64,000 nucleotides of DNA, taken from positions 496,001 to 560,000 of the forward strand of contig JANATF010000001.1 in the NCBI GenBank assembly GCA_029449245.1. Direction: 5' to 3'. Under the pieces are notes generated by a model that made no database searches, was not told the origin of the DNA, and saw only the letters and a program-made list of their open reading frames with translations. A program made the translations under genes and the position numbers. Shown one piece after another: positions 1-11,600 of this stretch. Positions within the stretch are counted from its first letter, which is position 1. Each line of letters begins with the position of its first letter. Source of the DNA: Mortierella alpina (Eukaryota; Mortierellomycota; Mortierellomycetes; Mortierellales; Mortierellaceae).

Positions 1-797
1 TGGAGCTCCCATCCATTGGCAAGCACTGCTCCGACTCGACCTGTTCACAGCTCGACTTTCTACCATTCTCCTGCCAGTACTGCAAACAGATCTATTGGTA
101 AAAAAAAAAAAAAAACGCTTCCTTTAGCTCCCTTACTTTGCTGCTCAGATACTACGTATCGTTTCTCACCACTTTTCTTTCTTTTCCAACCTCCTCCTCC
201 CCCCCCCCCCCCCCCCCTGTTGTTAGCCAGGACCACTGGAGACTGGAAGGTCATGTCTGCCCCAAAAGGGACGAGGCCACACAACAGGACCAACGTGTTC
301 CCATCTGCCCACTCTGCAGCAAACCCGTCCCTGTCAAGAAGGGCGAAGACCCCAACCTACGCATGGAACAACACATCTCGGCCGGTTGTCCCGAACCCGC
401 CACCACCACTTCAAAACCCATCTACACAAACTCTTGTCACTTCAAGACTTGCAAGAACCGTTCCGCCATACCCATCATCTGTCAAAAGTGTCGCCTCAAC
501 TACTGTCTAAAACACAGACTTGAAGGTGACCATGCCTGTGCCAGCTTGCAGTCTACCACCACAGCCAACAAGAAAGGAAACAATGGAAACAATACCTCGG
601 GAACCAACAACCTTAACGGAACCAATGCCAAGAACAGCAATGCGAACGCGAATGGTAATGGCCACCACTGGTCGTTGAAGAATGCAAACGCTGCACGGAA
701 TGCTAGGGCTGCAGCCGCGGCGCAGCAAAGGGCTAATGCCCCGTCCTCGTCGTCATCCGCGGTAAAAAAGGACAAGGACAAGTGCGTGGTTTCCTAG
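1..797 (+). CDS. AN1-type zinc finger protein (ZFAND2/Cuz1-like) with C-terminal CaaX box, 5' edge of window
   Basis: Exons <1-97 and 227-797. The window opens at what looks like the second base of the ATG (tg gag ctc). The splice restores a continuous first AN1 finger: exon 1 ends in TG and the acceptor ttag at 225-226 supplies the C of a conserved Cys, followed by Gln-Asp-His-Trp. A second AN1 finger (Cys-His-Phe-Lys... to His-Ala-Cys) follows near residues 95-130. The rest is Asn/Ala-rich. About 222 residues in total. Family members bind the proteasome and Cdc48/p97 and act in arsenite and proteotoxic stress. The last four residues, CVVS after a Lys/Asp stretch, match a CaaX prenylation box, as in animal ZFAND2B/AIRAPL. 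I see no obvious ubiquitin-interacting motif. The 130 nt intron contains a run of about 17 C. Confidence 0.85.
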
Positions 798-949
798 TAC
801 ACAGAATAGCACAGACGACAAAGCTTTGACCGTTAATAGAATGGCAGTGCGCCAATTAATTTCAGCCTCATGGGCAAGATGAGTTATACAGCAAAAGGTC
901 AAAGGAACTAAGAAACAGTTGATGGTGTTTATTTAAGTTCAGGACTCCA

Positions 950-3731
950 CTACGCCTTGCCAGCCGTGTCGATGGCCATGAGGGAACCGATAAAGGTCAA
1001 AATCTAAAAAGAAAAGCAAGGGGGACAAGGCAAAGAAACGAGTAAGCGACTGACTTTGTCCTGTATATGCATACATGGCAGCAGAGAGAGCAAACAGGTA
1101 ACGACATGTGCGAGGGGACTTACAAGTTTAGCACGACATTCAATGATATCCTCGGGCAAAACAAAGATGACGGCGCCAATCTTTCTTGCGACCGAGATGG
1201 CGTATTTGGCGTTCAGCTTGGCATCTTCCAGACTACTGCCGCGGTTCACCATCGCATAGTCGACGCTTCCAGGACGGACACCATTGAGAACATCGCACAC
1301 AAAGACTCCTGTTTTGAACGAAGGATCCTTGAAGCTGCTGACCTTGCTCGTCTTGCCACCGCGCTGAACAGTCTCGTTGGCCCAGCGAATCATCTCCATG
1401 TCTGTGATATCCCTTCCTGACTTGGAGAGCTTCTTCATCGTCTGGGTGACGTTTTCACGCATCATTTGCCAGACAAGACCCAGTGTGAGTGTGGGGCTGC
1501 CATCGACGATATCGGCTCCTTGCATGTTGACTAATGTGTACCGAAGATGCTGACCAATCATAATGGCGTAGTTGGTGTTCTCGACCTGCTTGAAGCGGTT
1601 CAAGGGTAGACGACGGCTGACGCGCTTCCAGTCTACGATGCCAGGGTGCATCTTGTCGAATGCCTGCAAAAGAATTGTTCCGTCCTGAAGATCCATGTAC
1701 AAGTTGTTGACAAACGGGTCAACATCCAAGCTGTTGAGCCAGAGAGCAAAGACTAATTCATGAGAGAGCAAATGAGCGCTCCCCATCAGCTTTCTACATC
1801 TCACTTCAGGAAAACAAGGTAAAGAAAGGAGAAAAACTGCAAACGTTCACGCTCTTTACCTCTAGCTTCGCGATCACCCTCAACATCGGGCAGCTCAGGA
1901 CGTTCGACCTCCTCCAGTGGGTCAAGACCAGGGTGAGTATTGAAAAGATTGGCAACAAAGGCCAAGTTCAGCTTAGGGTTACCGGCGACAAGGGACTGGG
2001 GGGAGAGGTACTTGCGGCAGTTAAGTTTTTCCGCATTCTGGAGAACCTGTTCTGCTCTCGAGAAGAGGTCGTTCTCACGAAGAGGTGCCCGTGAACAGAG
2101 ATCTGGTGCCAGCTGGTTAAGCAGGACAGTGTAGTTTTCGCCATCCTTCACGTCCGAGCTGAAGTTGTTGACACTGCGTGTTGGGAAAAGAGCAGGGGCA
2201 GTCGAGGCATGCAAAGTCGAAGGGTGAGAAGATGAACACAAATAGATTTCCTCATATTTTTTCTTTTTTGCAGCCTGTTCAATTGGCTCTCAGCTACAAT
2301 TGGAAACGAAAGAGAACAATGGGACTTACGTGCGGTGCCATCCAGCGGCCTTGAGGTGATAGTTGAACCATCTCAACAGAATCTGCTCTGGGGGAAGGCG
2401 GAGAAACTTTTCCAGCGACTCGTCCTCCTCCAGCAAGCGGTACAGTTCGGGGTGGAGTCGAATGTCAATCTTGGAGAGCAAACCGGCCTTGATGATCTGC
2501 CAAATAAGACCCAGGATCAAGTGCTCACGTCCATCCATGATATCCTGAGGTCCAATGTTCACGACACTGCATCCAATAGCCTTGGCCGAGTTAATGGCCA
2601 CATTGTTGTTCTCGATGATCTGGAAGTTGGAGAGCTTGTTCTTCACGTTCAGCACACGCTCGTCGATGGTGTCGGGCACAGAGTCATTGATCAGCTTGCA
2701 AAGCAGCAAACCATCTACAAGGACAACATCACGACAAAAAGGAGCCAAAGAGTCAGAATTTTGTCCCCTGGCTTTTGAAGTCTATTCCAGCCGACGTTTC
2801 ATGTTGTCTCTGTTGCCTCCATTGTAACATACCTCGGCACTCGTCAAAGACCTGCATTGTGTGGGTAGGGATGGGGATACGGTCTCCGATATGTTGGTCG
2901 CCCGCCAGCACAGAGTTGATGTGCGCAGTAAACTCGGAGCGCTCGTCATCGTTCATAGAGTGAGTGATGTTCTGATTGGCACCCTTGACTTGAATCACTT
3001 TCTTGCCTGACGTGGGGTTGCTGGCACCACCCTCGCGCAGTTTGGACACAATCTGCTCGACAAGACGATATATTCACATGGAGGGAAGAGAGAAGAGAGT
3101 GAAGACAACTCGATCAGCAAACACAGTAGACGTTGAGCAATGTCGCCCATCCTCCTCTGCAGTAACATCCGTGGGCCGGTGGACAGACCACGCGGTATCT
3201 TCATCCCCGTTTTTTTTCCAGAGATACAAAGAGCGCGTGAGAGATAAAGATGGCGGGAATAAATCGTCTTACCTCCAGGAACTCATCAACCTCCACCTTG
3301 CCGGTGGCATTAATGTCAACAGCTTTGATGGTCGCGCGAATTTGATCATAGGATTGACCCTCTCCAATCTCTTGAATGACCTTGACTAGGTCCTTTTGAT
3401 CAATTTGGCCGCGTCCATCCACGTCGAAACGACTAGAGTTAATCCGCAAGAACCGAAACAAAACAGAGGCAAGGCATGAGTTGGGACGAATGGCACTTGC
3501 GCATACACGCTGCCAACTACCAACGTTCGTGTCAAGGGCATCACACTCGTTCATCAACAAAACGAGTGCTGCTAGGAAGCAGTCAAAAGAAGGGAGACGA
3601 AAAAAAAAAGTCGACGGCGAGCGAGTCTGTGGGTATCCTACTCACCTGAACTGGTCCACGAGGTTGTCGACATCGATGACGGTCAGTTGGGGGAACTTTT
3701 TGGCGAGCTGTGCCGAGTTGATGACAACCAT
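950..3731 (-). CDS. SAC6: Fimbrin/plastin, actin-bundling protein
   Basis: Seven exons on the minus strand: 3646-3731, 3273-3432, 2833-3052, 2330-2714, 1860-2173, 1124-1752, 950-1003; 1,848 nt, 615 residues, the usual fimbrin size. Two N-terminal EF-hands (loops DVDGRGQIDQKD and DINATGKVEVDE) precede four calponin-homology domains arranged as two actin-binding modules. The third CH domain opens with ALWLNSLDVDP, and the fourth lies near 1130-1420. The last exon encodes only 17 residues ending in AGKA. The protein cross-links F-actin in patches, cables and rings, and the EF-hands suggest Ca2+ modulation. The start is the first ATG in frame with EF-hand 1. The gene is divergent from the secreted-protein gene at 4966. 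Identity is secure; exact splice sites are inferred from phase and GT/AG. Confidence 0.93.
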
Positions 3732-4965
3732 TGGGTCTGTCTTTTAGGCGGCAGTGAAGAATGTGGGAAGAATGTAACGAGGTGTGCGAAAGGGAATAAA
3801 AGGAGACGAGTGTCGCTTTCTGCAAAAAATGGCGGGCTGAAGACCGTATGACGTTTTTTTTTCGGGTCCAATTGCAGACGCTGGCTGAAGGATATGCTAG
3901 TCTGTAATAGGCTGCTATGCAACATGCCGTCGCGCCATGAGTGGTGATCCGTCTTCAACTCTTCATACTGTAACCACCATATATCGTAGTCAAGTGGAAG
4001 GACAGGTTAGGCTCATCAAGTAGTAACCGTGTAAAGTCGATGTGATGCAGTGCTGTACAGACTATAACTATCGAGGATCATAGAGGCCAACGAAGGACAG
4101 GCAGGTAAACAGGTTGCCTAGTGGTGGGCAAAGACGCGCCCATTGTTGACGTGGATCCGCACCAGACAACAACTACGCGACAGCACTAACTTTATGAACG
4201 CATGGATCAGGATCAACACTGTTGCCGAGGATCTATCGCCAGAGTAGCGTGTTCTCAGCCCCGAGGTACAGGACGAATGATCCTCTATCCCAATTTGCAA
4301 TTGCAATTGCAATCGCAAGTACCTTTTTGTTTCTCTCGTGTTCATCAGGAGAGAAGCTGAAAAAACAATAGTGGACTCCGTCGAAAGGTACAATACCGAA
4401 CTCACTGCCAGCCCATGCGGCATAGATGACATTGTCTCCCAGAAAAAGATAACTCGTTGACCACGAAACAGCTATCCATAAGATTATGGAGGAAATTGCA
4501 CCTCCTTCACAATAGAGAGAGCCTGGTTGTATCCCCTAATATCAGCGGCAATTCATTAGCCTGGCGCAATTTGCAATTATATTAGCTGGCAAAGAGAGAA
4601 GGCGCGTGTGAGGGTAGCTATCTTCGTAGAGCCCTCCCCTTCCCTCGTCCTCACCCCCCCCCCCTCTCTCTCTCTCTCCACAGTACTACGGTGGCATGGA
4701 TTGTCGCATGACAAAAAGCCTGCTTGGGATTGTTTGTTTTTTTTTTCTGCAACGGTTCCCGTGCGCTCATGCTATCGTCAATACACCGTGCATAATCTCT
4801 CGATGCATGCAAGATCTGCCTTCCGATCATAGAACTAGACGTTCACCAGGCTACGAAAAACATTTATAACCCCCTTTCAATGCTTGGGTGTCTTCCTTTC
4901 CATATTCTCAACACCGTTTTTTTTTTTGCTAGTCGTCTACCAAAAAAAACAATCTCTCTCTCGTA
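3732..4965. other. Divergent intergenic region between fimbrin and LPMO-like gene
   Basis: No supported gene. It serves as 5' region for both neighbours. It contains a C-run followed by (TC)n at about 4647-4679 on the coding strand of the downstream gene, and A/T homopolymers. Open frames here (for example on the minus strand near 4118-4432) show no recognisable domain or biased codon use. Confidence 0.6.
4863..4869 (+). promoter_or_regulatory. TATA-like element upstream of LPMO-like gene
   Basis: TTTATAA lies about 100 bp before the ATG at 4966 and is followed by a T- and C-rich leader. Spacing fits a core promoter for the secreted protein; inferred from sequence only. Confidence 0.4.
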
Positions 4966-5670
4966 ATGACCGCTACCAACTCCTCGTTCACCACCCCCAC
5001 CAGGCTGGTCCTGATGGCCTTCCTCGTCCTCGCGATCGTGAGCATCCAGGACACCCTCGTCCAGGCCCACTCATGGCTCGACTGTTCCAACACCCTCGCC
5101 TCCGATCAATGCGCCGGCTACCCTCTCGGTTACCCCACCCGTGCCAACCCAGACATCAACACCCTCTATACCTACCTCATCTCCGGTCGTAACCAGAATG
5201 CGCCCGTCTGCCAGCCCGGACGTCAAGACCTCTTTCCTGGTCGCAATCCCGCGAACCTACCTCCAGCCTCTGTGGTCCCAGGCCAAACGCTCAAGTTGAC
5301 TTGGCAGGCCAACGGCCACATGGACAACGTCCAAGCCGGTGACAAGACCACGCCGAGGTCCCAACTCTTTGTCTACTGGACAGGTCGTGCCAACAAGCTC
5401 CTCAAGACCCGCTCAGAGCTTGGCCGACCGGGCACCTTGCTGGCTCAGATGGATTTCGCCACGCCTGCGAATTGTGTTCAGCCTTCGAACCCAAACTCGA
5501 ACTGCCATGGAAACATCAAGATCCCCAAGGGCACCAAACCAGGTCGATACCAATTGGTGTGGTGGTGGAAGTTTGACAAGAACCCTGTCGGCGAGGAGTA
5601 CTCGACTTGCTTTGAGGTGATTGTCAAGTCTCCTCCCAAGCAGAAGAAGAGACAGGTCAAGAAAGTCTAA
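4966..5670 (+). CDS. Secreted histidine-brace protein, LPMO-like (family unassigned)
   Basis: Single exon, 234 residues. A hydrophobic signal segment (about residues 14-26) ends at Val-Gln-Ala, so cleavage would leave His35 as the mature N-terminus, followed by Ser-Trp-Leu-Asp-Cys. A second His sits in Ala-Asn-Gly-His118-Met-Asp, and an aromatic pair of candidates (Tyr212, Phe216) lies near the C-terminus. An N-terminal His plus a second His and an axial Tyr/Phe is the copper histidine brace of lytic polysaccharide monooxygenases. Six Cys in the mature protein (40, 49, 82, 170, 180, 215) could form three disulfides. Two Gly-Tyr-Pro repeats follow Cys49, a WWW cluster sits at 199-201, and the C-terminus is a basic Lys/Arg tail. 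Substrate (chitin, cellulose or pectin) cannot be told. It could also be a non-oxidative copper-binding relative. Confidence 0.65.
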   Translation: MTATNSSFTTPTRLVLMAFLVLAIVSIQDTLVQAHSWLDCSNTLASDQCAGYPLGYPTRANPDINTLYTYLISGRNQNAPVCQPGRQDLFPGRNPANLPPASVVPGQTLKLTWQANGHMDNVQAGDKTTPRSQLFVYWTGRANKLLKTRSELGRPGTLLAQMDFATPANCVQPSNPNSNCHGNIKIPKGTKPGRYQLVWWWKFDKNPVGEEYSTCFEVIVKSPPKQKKRQVKKV

Positions 5671-5839
5671 CCCCCCCCCCCTCCTCCTCCTCCCATCCTC
5701 CTTCCTGCGAGAGTTAAAGTGGAGGGTGAAGGAAGGGGTGAGGGTCACCTGGCGGGTAAAAGAGTTTCGTTTCGGTGATCCCCGCTCCGTCTCCCTGGAT
5801 GTTTGAGCTGCTTAGCTACATAGTCTTCTCACAATTCAT

Positions 5840-5845
5840 ATTAAA
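5840..5845 (+). terminator. Candidate polyadenylation signal of LPMO-like gene
   Basis: ATTAAA about 170 bp after the stop codon at 5670, in AT-rich sequence. A plausible poly(A) signal; position inferred only. Confidence 0.35.
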
Positions 5846-6656
5846 GATCTAACTACCTCGCTCGCTTTCGTAACGTGCCGAAGACGGTTGAGGCTGCAAC
5901 GATGTGTCGTTCGCTGTAACCCTGATGAGTACAACAACAAAAGCACGTTGTTGGGCGATCGAAAAAAAAAGAGAACCAGTGTCCTCATTTTTGAGTTTCC
6001 ACGTTCCAGGCCCTCGTCAACCTATGAGATGCCTGGGATCCCAAGAGCGCCCTCTTATTGGGCGACCCTCACAGTATCAAGTTTTTTTTTTTTTTTGTTT
6101 TTTTCATTGCAGCTCAGCGGGAGAAGTTGTATGAACTCTGCAGCGATACAGGCTTTGTGTCCACTTGTTCAAGTTGAAAAGAAGAAAAAGCACACCACCC
6201 CCTGGATGCAATTGTGGAAAGAACAGAGCAAGAATGCAGTCTAGAAGAACATTGTGTACGCCCACAATACTAAACGGACTGTTGGAGAGTAAGATCAAGG
6301 ATAGAGTCGACTAGAGTCGATCCGAGGTGACCCCGTTCTCAATCAAGACACAACAGGCCGGGCAGGGAGAATACAAGACGAAAAGACTGTGGGGAGGACG
6401 CTGATCTCCTAGATCCAACTCAAAACGAGCCAACAGCTCATCCCTGCTTCTAACACAGGCAAGCTCACATCGAGAACGGAAAGAGGGTACTTGATTTTCT
6501 CACGCAGAACGCTGTCAACAACAATATTTCAACGGATTACTATATTTATTACTGATAATGAAAACACCACTGGGATGAGAGGGGATATGTATTACGATTG
6601 ACGAGTGAGTCGAGAGAGAGAGAAGAAAGTAGTTTTTGGTCCTTGATTTTCTTTCT
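5846..6656. other. Convergent intergenic region
   Basis: 3' flanks of the LPMO-like gene and of the EF-hand gene. It holds a T-run near 6081-6096 and AT-rich sequence near 6530-6560. No gene is supported. Confidence 0.55.
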
Positions 6657-7695
6657 TTACAGGACGTGCTCACCACGGAGCTTCTTCTCAGACTTCTGCA
6701 TGATCTTCAAGAACTCCTCGAGGGTGATACGGCCATCGCCAGAAACGTCCGCCTCGTGGACAATCTCGTCAATGTCAGCCTATTGTTCCAAAGCAACAAA
6801 AAAAAATATAGATTAGTTAAGTAGCTGTTTGTTCCAATTCGACCTTGCAATAGGTGGGGTAGTCGAAAAAGAAAGTGCGAGAGCGACAAAAAAATGTCTT
6901 TTACCTCAGAGAGAGAGTTGTTGCCAAAGTGCTGGAGGGCAGCACGGAGCTCAGCAGAGGAGACGTTGCCAGAACCGTCCTTGTTGATGTTGTTGAAAAG
7001 AGCACCGTAGGCATCATCAGAGGTCTCGGCTCCCTTGTGGTTCTTGGCCATCAAGGCAGCGAAGGCCTTGAAGTCCAAAGGCTGGGTGGGGAGCTTGACG
7101 TTCTTGGTCAACTCGGGGTCGTTAAGAAGCTATTGTCAACAAAATCACCACAGCACACAAAGAGATGTTCCGGTTAGAGATATTGTCGCACAGACGTATG
7201 AGCGAAGACGCAAGTGGGATAGTGTGTTTGTGTGCTGGTGCAGTAGTAAACAAAGGCGGATGAAGAATAGATCCCAACATCTCCCTATCGTCCAAGAGGT
7301 GGTGGAGATCACTGGTCGTTCCAACGTCTCGTTTTTTTTAGTGCTGATGATCCACGCCCATATCTTGCTATTGCAGCCCCAGCAGGAGCAAAAAAGACAG
7401 CGTGCCAGCGTGCAAGTTGTCATTCGAAAGAGTAACGCTCGCCATTCAACAGCAGCGAGAAGAGATGCTGAACGGGAGATGGGCGGGTACCACTGCAAGG
7501 CGAAAGAAAGCATTGCTGAGCAACGACCAGGGAGACGGAGAGAGAGAGAGGAAGGAGAGGAGAGAGAGAGTGCGGCGGGTTACTAACAGCAATGAAGTCG
7601 GCAAAGGCCTTGGGCTGGATGGTGCCAGAGTTGGTGGGGTCGAAGAGGGCGAAAGCCTCCTTGTACTCGATTTCCTGGCCGTGGGAGAGGGACAT
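6657..7695 (-). CDS. Calmodulin-like EF-hand protein (possible myosin essential light chain type)
   Basis: Three exons on the minus strand: 7588-7695, 6905-7129, 6657-6779, all in phase 0; 151 residues, the size of calmodulin and myosin light chains. EF-hand 1 (residues 19-30) is degenerate with Asp-Pro-Thr-Asn-Ser-Gly. EF-hand 3 has an Asn-Lys-Asp-Gly-Ser-Gly-Asn loop. EF-hand 4 has a canonical Asp-Val-Ser-Gly-Asp-Gly-Arg-Ile loop ending in Glu. EF-hand 2 is not recognisable as a Ca2+ site, as in essential light chains such as Cdc4/Mlc1, but the pattern also fits divergent calmodulin-like proteins. The 458 nt first intron is long for this window. The ATG at 7695 starts Met-Ser-Leu-Ser-His directly before the first helix. 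Role inferred as a Ca2+ sensor or cytoskeletal adaptor. Confidence 0.8.
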
Positions 7696-8694
7696 GATGA
7701 GGATGAGATGGGTGGTTGTTGTGGATGGGGAAGGGATGAAGGGAGATGGATGATGGAAGAAAGAGAAAAAGAGAAAAGGAGACCGCTGGGGAAGGCTGGC
7801 CTTTCTTTTTGCTCGTCCTTGCCAGTCTGGGGAACACAGGCACGTACACCACACGTATGGCTGATCATCTCAAACACACTCAATAATCAACCGCATACAA
7901 ATACCTTATTCCACCTTAAACCACTTACCCTACTTTCTCTGCTGGTGGTACCCAGGTACGGTCCACTCCACTCAACCAGACCCCCCGGTGCCTGGAGCTG
8001 AGATCTATTCCTGTGAGTGCCACAGCGACTGTGACGATTGGCCGCCAGCTCCAGGAGCGGACGGGGGAAAACAATTGCCGGAGGGTGGGGGTGCGACGAC
8101 CAGTGTAGTTTTTGCGGTCTTTTGATTTCCAGTTGGCTCTCACGCTTGCATCGCTCAGTCAGAGGTGTACCTCTCTCTCCTCGTCTCTCGCCCTTTCATC
8201 TCCAGTGAGGTATGAGGTATTTTTTTTTCATTTTAGCCGTTTGTCACAAACTGCGCTCACCGCGTTGTTTGTTCTCCCTTCGGTGATACGAGATGGGGTC
8301 CTGGTGCTGTATCTTGCAGAAGAGTCGATAGGCAGCAAATGCCTGCACACACACACACACACACAACACATACGCAAGTCTGCATGCTGCGTGCGTCCGT
8401 TGTATAGTCCTCTGTACTCATGATCTGTGTGTATATGAAAACACTGAAGCGCCGAGCACAGAGTAGAGAGACAGTAGCGACAAACAAGAGCACCATCCCG
8501 CTCGGAACAACTGTCCCCGCATTTTTCACCCTCCTGCAGCCGATATGTTGCCATCCCAGCGATCCAGCGATCCCTTCGTTTCTTCTTCTCCAGCCCTAGA
8601 GTTAGAGTTCATTACAGGTGTAATAGTCTGTATGTGCCGTGTGTAAAAAAGAGATACTGTAGGAGAGACAAGAGACAAAAAATGATACAGGTGT
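7696..8694. other. 5' region of EF-hand gene and 3' flank of TPP2
   Basis: No gene is supported. The minus (coding) strand just upstream of the EF-hand ATG is CT-rich. A (CA)10 microsatellite lies at 8347-8366. Confidence 0.5.
8347..8366. repeat. (CA)10 microsatellite
   Basis: Uninterrupted CA dinucleotides in the interval between the EF-hand gene and TPP2. Confidence 0.9.
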
Positions 8695-11600
8695 CTAAAA
8701 CGTGGCGGCGCCCTTGGGAAGGCGGATGCCATCCCAGCTGAGCTCGTACTCCTCCCACACCGACCACTTCAGCTCGCGCAAGAGATCGCGGCGGATGCCC
8801 AGCGCACTCTTGATCTGGCCTGCTCCTTCGCGGCTTCCGCCGCCCTGCTCGCCCAGCCAGCTGTTGACACGCTGGAGGGCCAGGCCCAGACGGCCATGCT
8901 GGCGCTCGCGCTCCAAGTACACTCCAACGGACTTCCAGTCACTCACTCCCGTGCCTTCGCTCCACTGGCTCAAAGTGTTGTAGGCCTCGTCCGAGTCCTC
9001 CTTCAATGCCACCAAGGCCACGCAGCGAGCCTTGAGAGCTGCAACCAAGGCGTTCTTGGCCTCCTCCTTCTCCTTCCTAACCTTCTTCTGCTCCGCCTCG
9101 GCCTTGCCGTGCACAGTCACTGGCTTTAATCCAAAGAATCGCGCAAGCTCGGCCTGGTCAATCGCCTTGGTGATCTTGTCGGCCGCTGCGAGGACATCTC
9201 TCCACTTTTCGTCCTTGAGCGATTCCTCTGCATTCTCCGCCAGGGCCAGAACTACATCCAGCTGGGCCAGCATGACGGGCAAGTGCTGTCCATGTCCAGC
9301 AGCCTCCAGCTGGTCGATCAACTCCTTCCTAGTTGCTGCCGCTGCCTCCTTGTCCTTGTCAGTCTTGTACGCCGTAGCGCTCTTCTTGAGCCAAGCAACC
9401 TGAGCATCCCTGACCTGTTCAGCCAACTGCTGGGCCACATTGACTTCCTCCTCGAGCTCAGTCGTCTCCTCCTTTATAGGAATTTGCTCGGGCGCCACCG
9501 CGTAGATCACACGAGACAGAGGCGTGCCGTCGATCTTGGGTCCTCCCCACTTCCACTCTCCCACCAAAAAGTCGCCGGGCTTGGCTCCCTTGGGGTGCTC
9601 TGAGGACGAGACCACAAAGGCAGCCTTGCTATCTCCACGCTCCAAGACGCTGGCAAAGGCATTCTTCTTGCTCACCAATGCATCGGGCCAGAAGCCAGAG
9701 ACCTCGAGCGACTGTGGCTTTGCCAGACTAAAGTCAAAGAGTCCAGGCAAATGACGGAGCTTCTCCAAGGTCTCCTCGCTCTCGTGGCGAAGCTGGAGAC
9801 GCAAAGTGTACTCGCCCTTGGCAAGCTTCAGCTTCTTGACGTACACATCGCCATAACCGACCACCTTGTTGTTGACATCCGACACAATCATGAGCACCTC
9901 CAGAGGCGAGTCGTACAAAAGGTCGTTCAAACTAGGGAACCGCGGCGACACTGTGACAGACTCCTTGCCCGCGGCTTCAACCTTGAAGGGATAGGTCGAG
10001 ATCAGACTGTACATGAGGCGCGAGTTGGGCAAGCTATCACGGTCGCGAACCAAGGGCTTGATCGAACTCTCGGAGGGACGGATCACCTTGCGGAGAGTAT
10101 CCAAAGAGATGCTGGGCGACAAGCCCTCCTCACGACGAACAGGTGCCGAGACGACGAAGCGAGTGATGTGGTCAGCACCATTGACAAAGACAGTGCGCGG
10201 ACCGCTGGTGGGTCCAGCAATCTGGATGCCGTGGAATGTCAGGTCAACGGTAACAGAGTGAGCACCAGGACTGTCCCAGTACTGAGCCAGGCACAGCTCC
10301 ATTGTGTAGTTGCTGTGCACAGCAAAGCGCTTGGTCTCGCACTGCTCCTCGGCTCCAATCTCCGCATAGCTGCCCTTTCCAAGTCGGATCATGTAGCCTT
10401 GGTTGGTGTGATCGTTGCGCAACTGAGGGAGGAGCTGAGCGACATAGACCACAAACTTGGCAGCTAGCTGGGCGACGCTGCCATTGCTTGAGCTACGGAT
10501 GACAGCCTCGGCATGGGTCGCACCGGCAGGAACGCGGATCAAGCGGCGCTCAATGTGGCCAGGCCCAAACTGCACATTCTCAAACTTGATGTAGGACTGG
10601 GTAGTCAACTCGATGGGCTTGGCGACAGTGACATAGATGCTGAAAACGGGACCACGGGCAGGGCAGGATGAGTCAAAGGCCTGGATCTCGGCAAAATGGA
10701 CCAATCCAGCCGTCAGCTGAGTAGGGTCCACCTTAACCTCGAATTGACGGAGGGCACCGTTCATAAACAGGAATTCTGGAACGCGAATCCAGTTCTCCGT
10801 GGCAACGAGGGCCATTCTGCACTCGAATGCAAGCTTCTTCTCGTTGATGTCGGGTTTGTTGTAGTCAACGTCCTTCATGAACTTGGGCTCAACCTTCACG
10901 GTCAGAGTGTGAGCCTTGTTGCACTCCTCCCACTCTCGCAAGTAGATACCGCGGGCATTGTCACGCTCTGCGATCTCGATCTTGTAGTCGACATCCTGCT
11001 CCTCGTAGGCATGGTAGGTCAGAAGGTGGTCAAAGGTCTTCTCGACCTGCAAAAATCCGACACGAAATTGATCCTGAATGTCCTTTGAGGCATTGACGAG
11101 CGCACGGTGGACGCGGTAGGGGGTATAGGCCTTGTTTTCGGCCTTCAGTCCAGAGAGAATAAGAGAAATGCATCCGCAGGCATTGGGGGAACTCATGGAC
11201 GTTCCGTTCATGCGCTGAAACTTTGAGAGCTCATACTCGGGGATCGAGGTAATGGCTGCACCGGGGGCATAGATATCGACACCAACATCGCCGTCAACGG
11301 CGGGTCCACGGGATGACCAGGTGTAAGGTCGCTCGGGGACGGCCTCGAAAAGGGCATACTCGGCCTGCTGCATTGCTTGGCTTTGATAGGCTCCGACACT
11401 GACGATTCCAGAGGAGGTACCGCCAGGGGAACCAACCGTGCTCAGTGCAGGGCCGGCATTTCCGGCGGAGGAGACAAAGATGCATCCATGACGACCGACA
11501 GCCTCCTCGCGAATCAACTCTACAAAGCGTCCGATGTTGGGGTAACTTGAGGCTTCTCCATAGGACATGTTGGCAAGATCACACTTGTCGTCGATGATGA

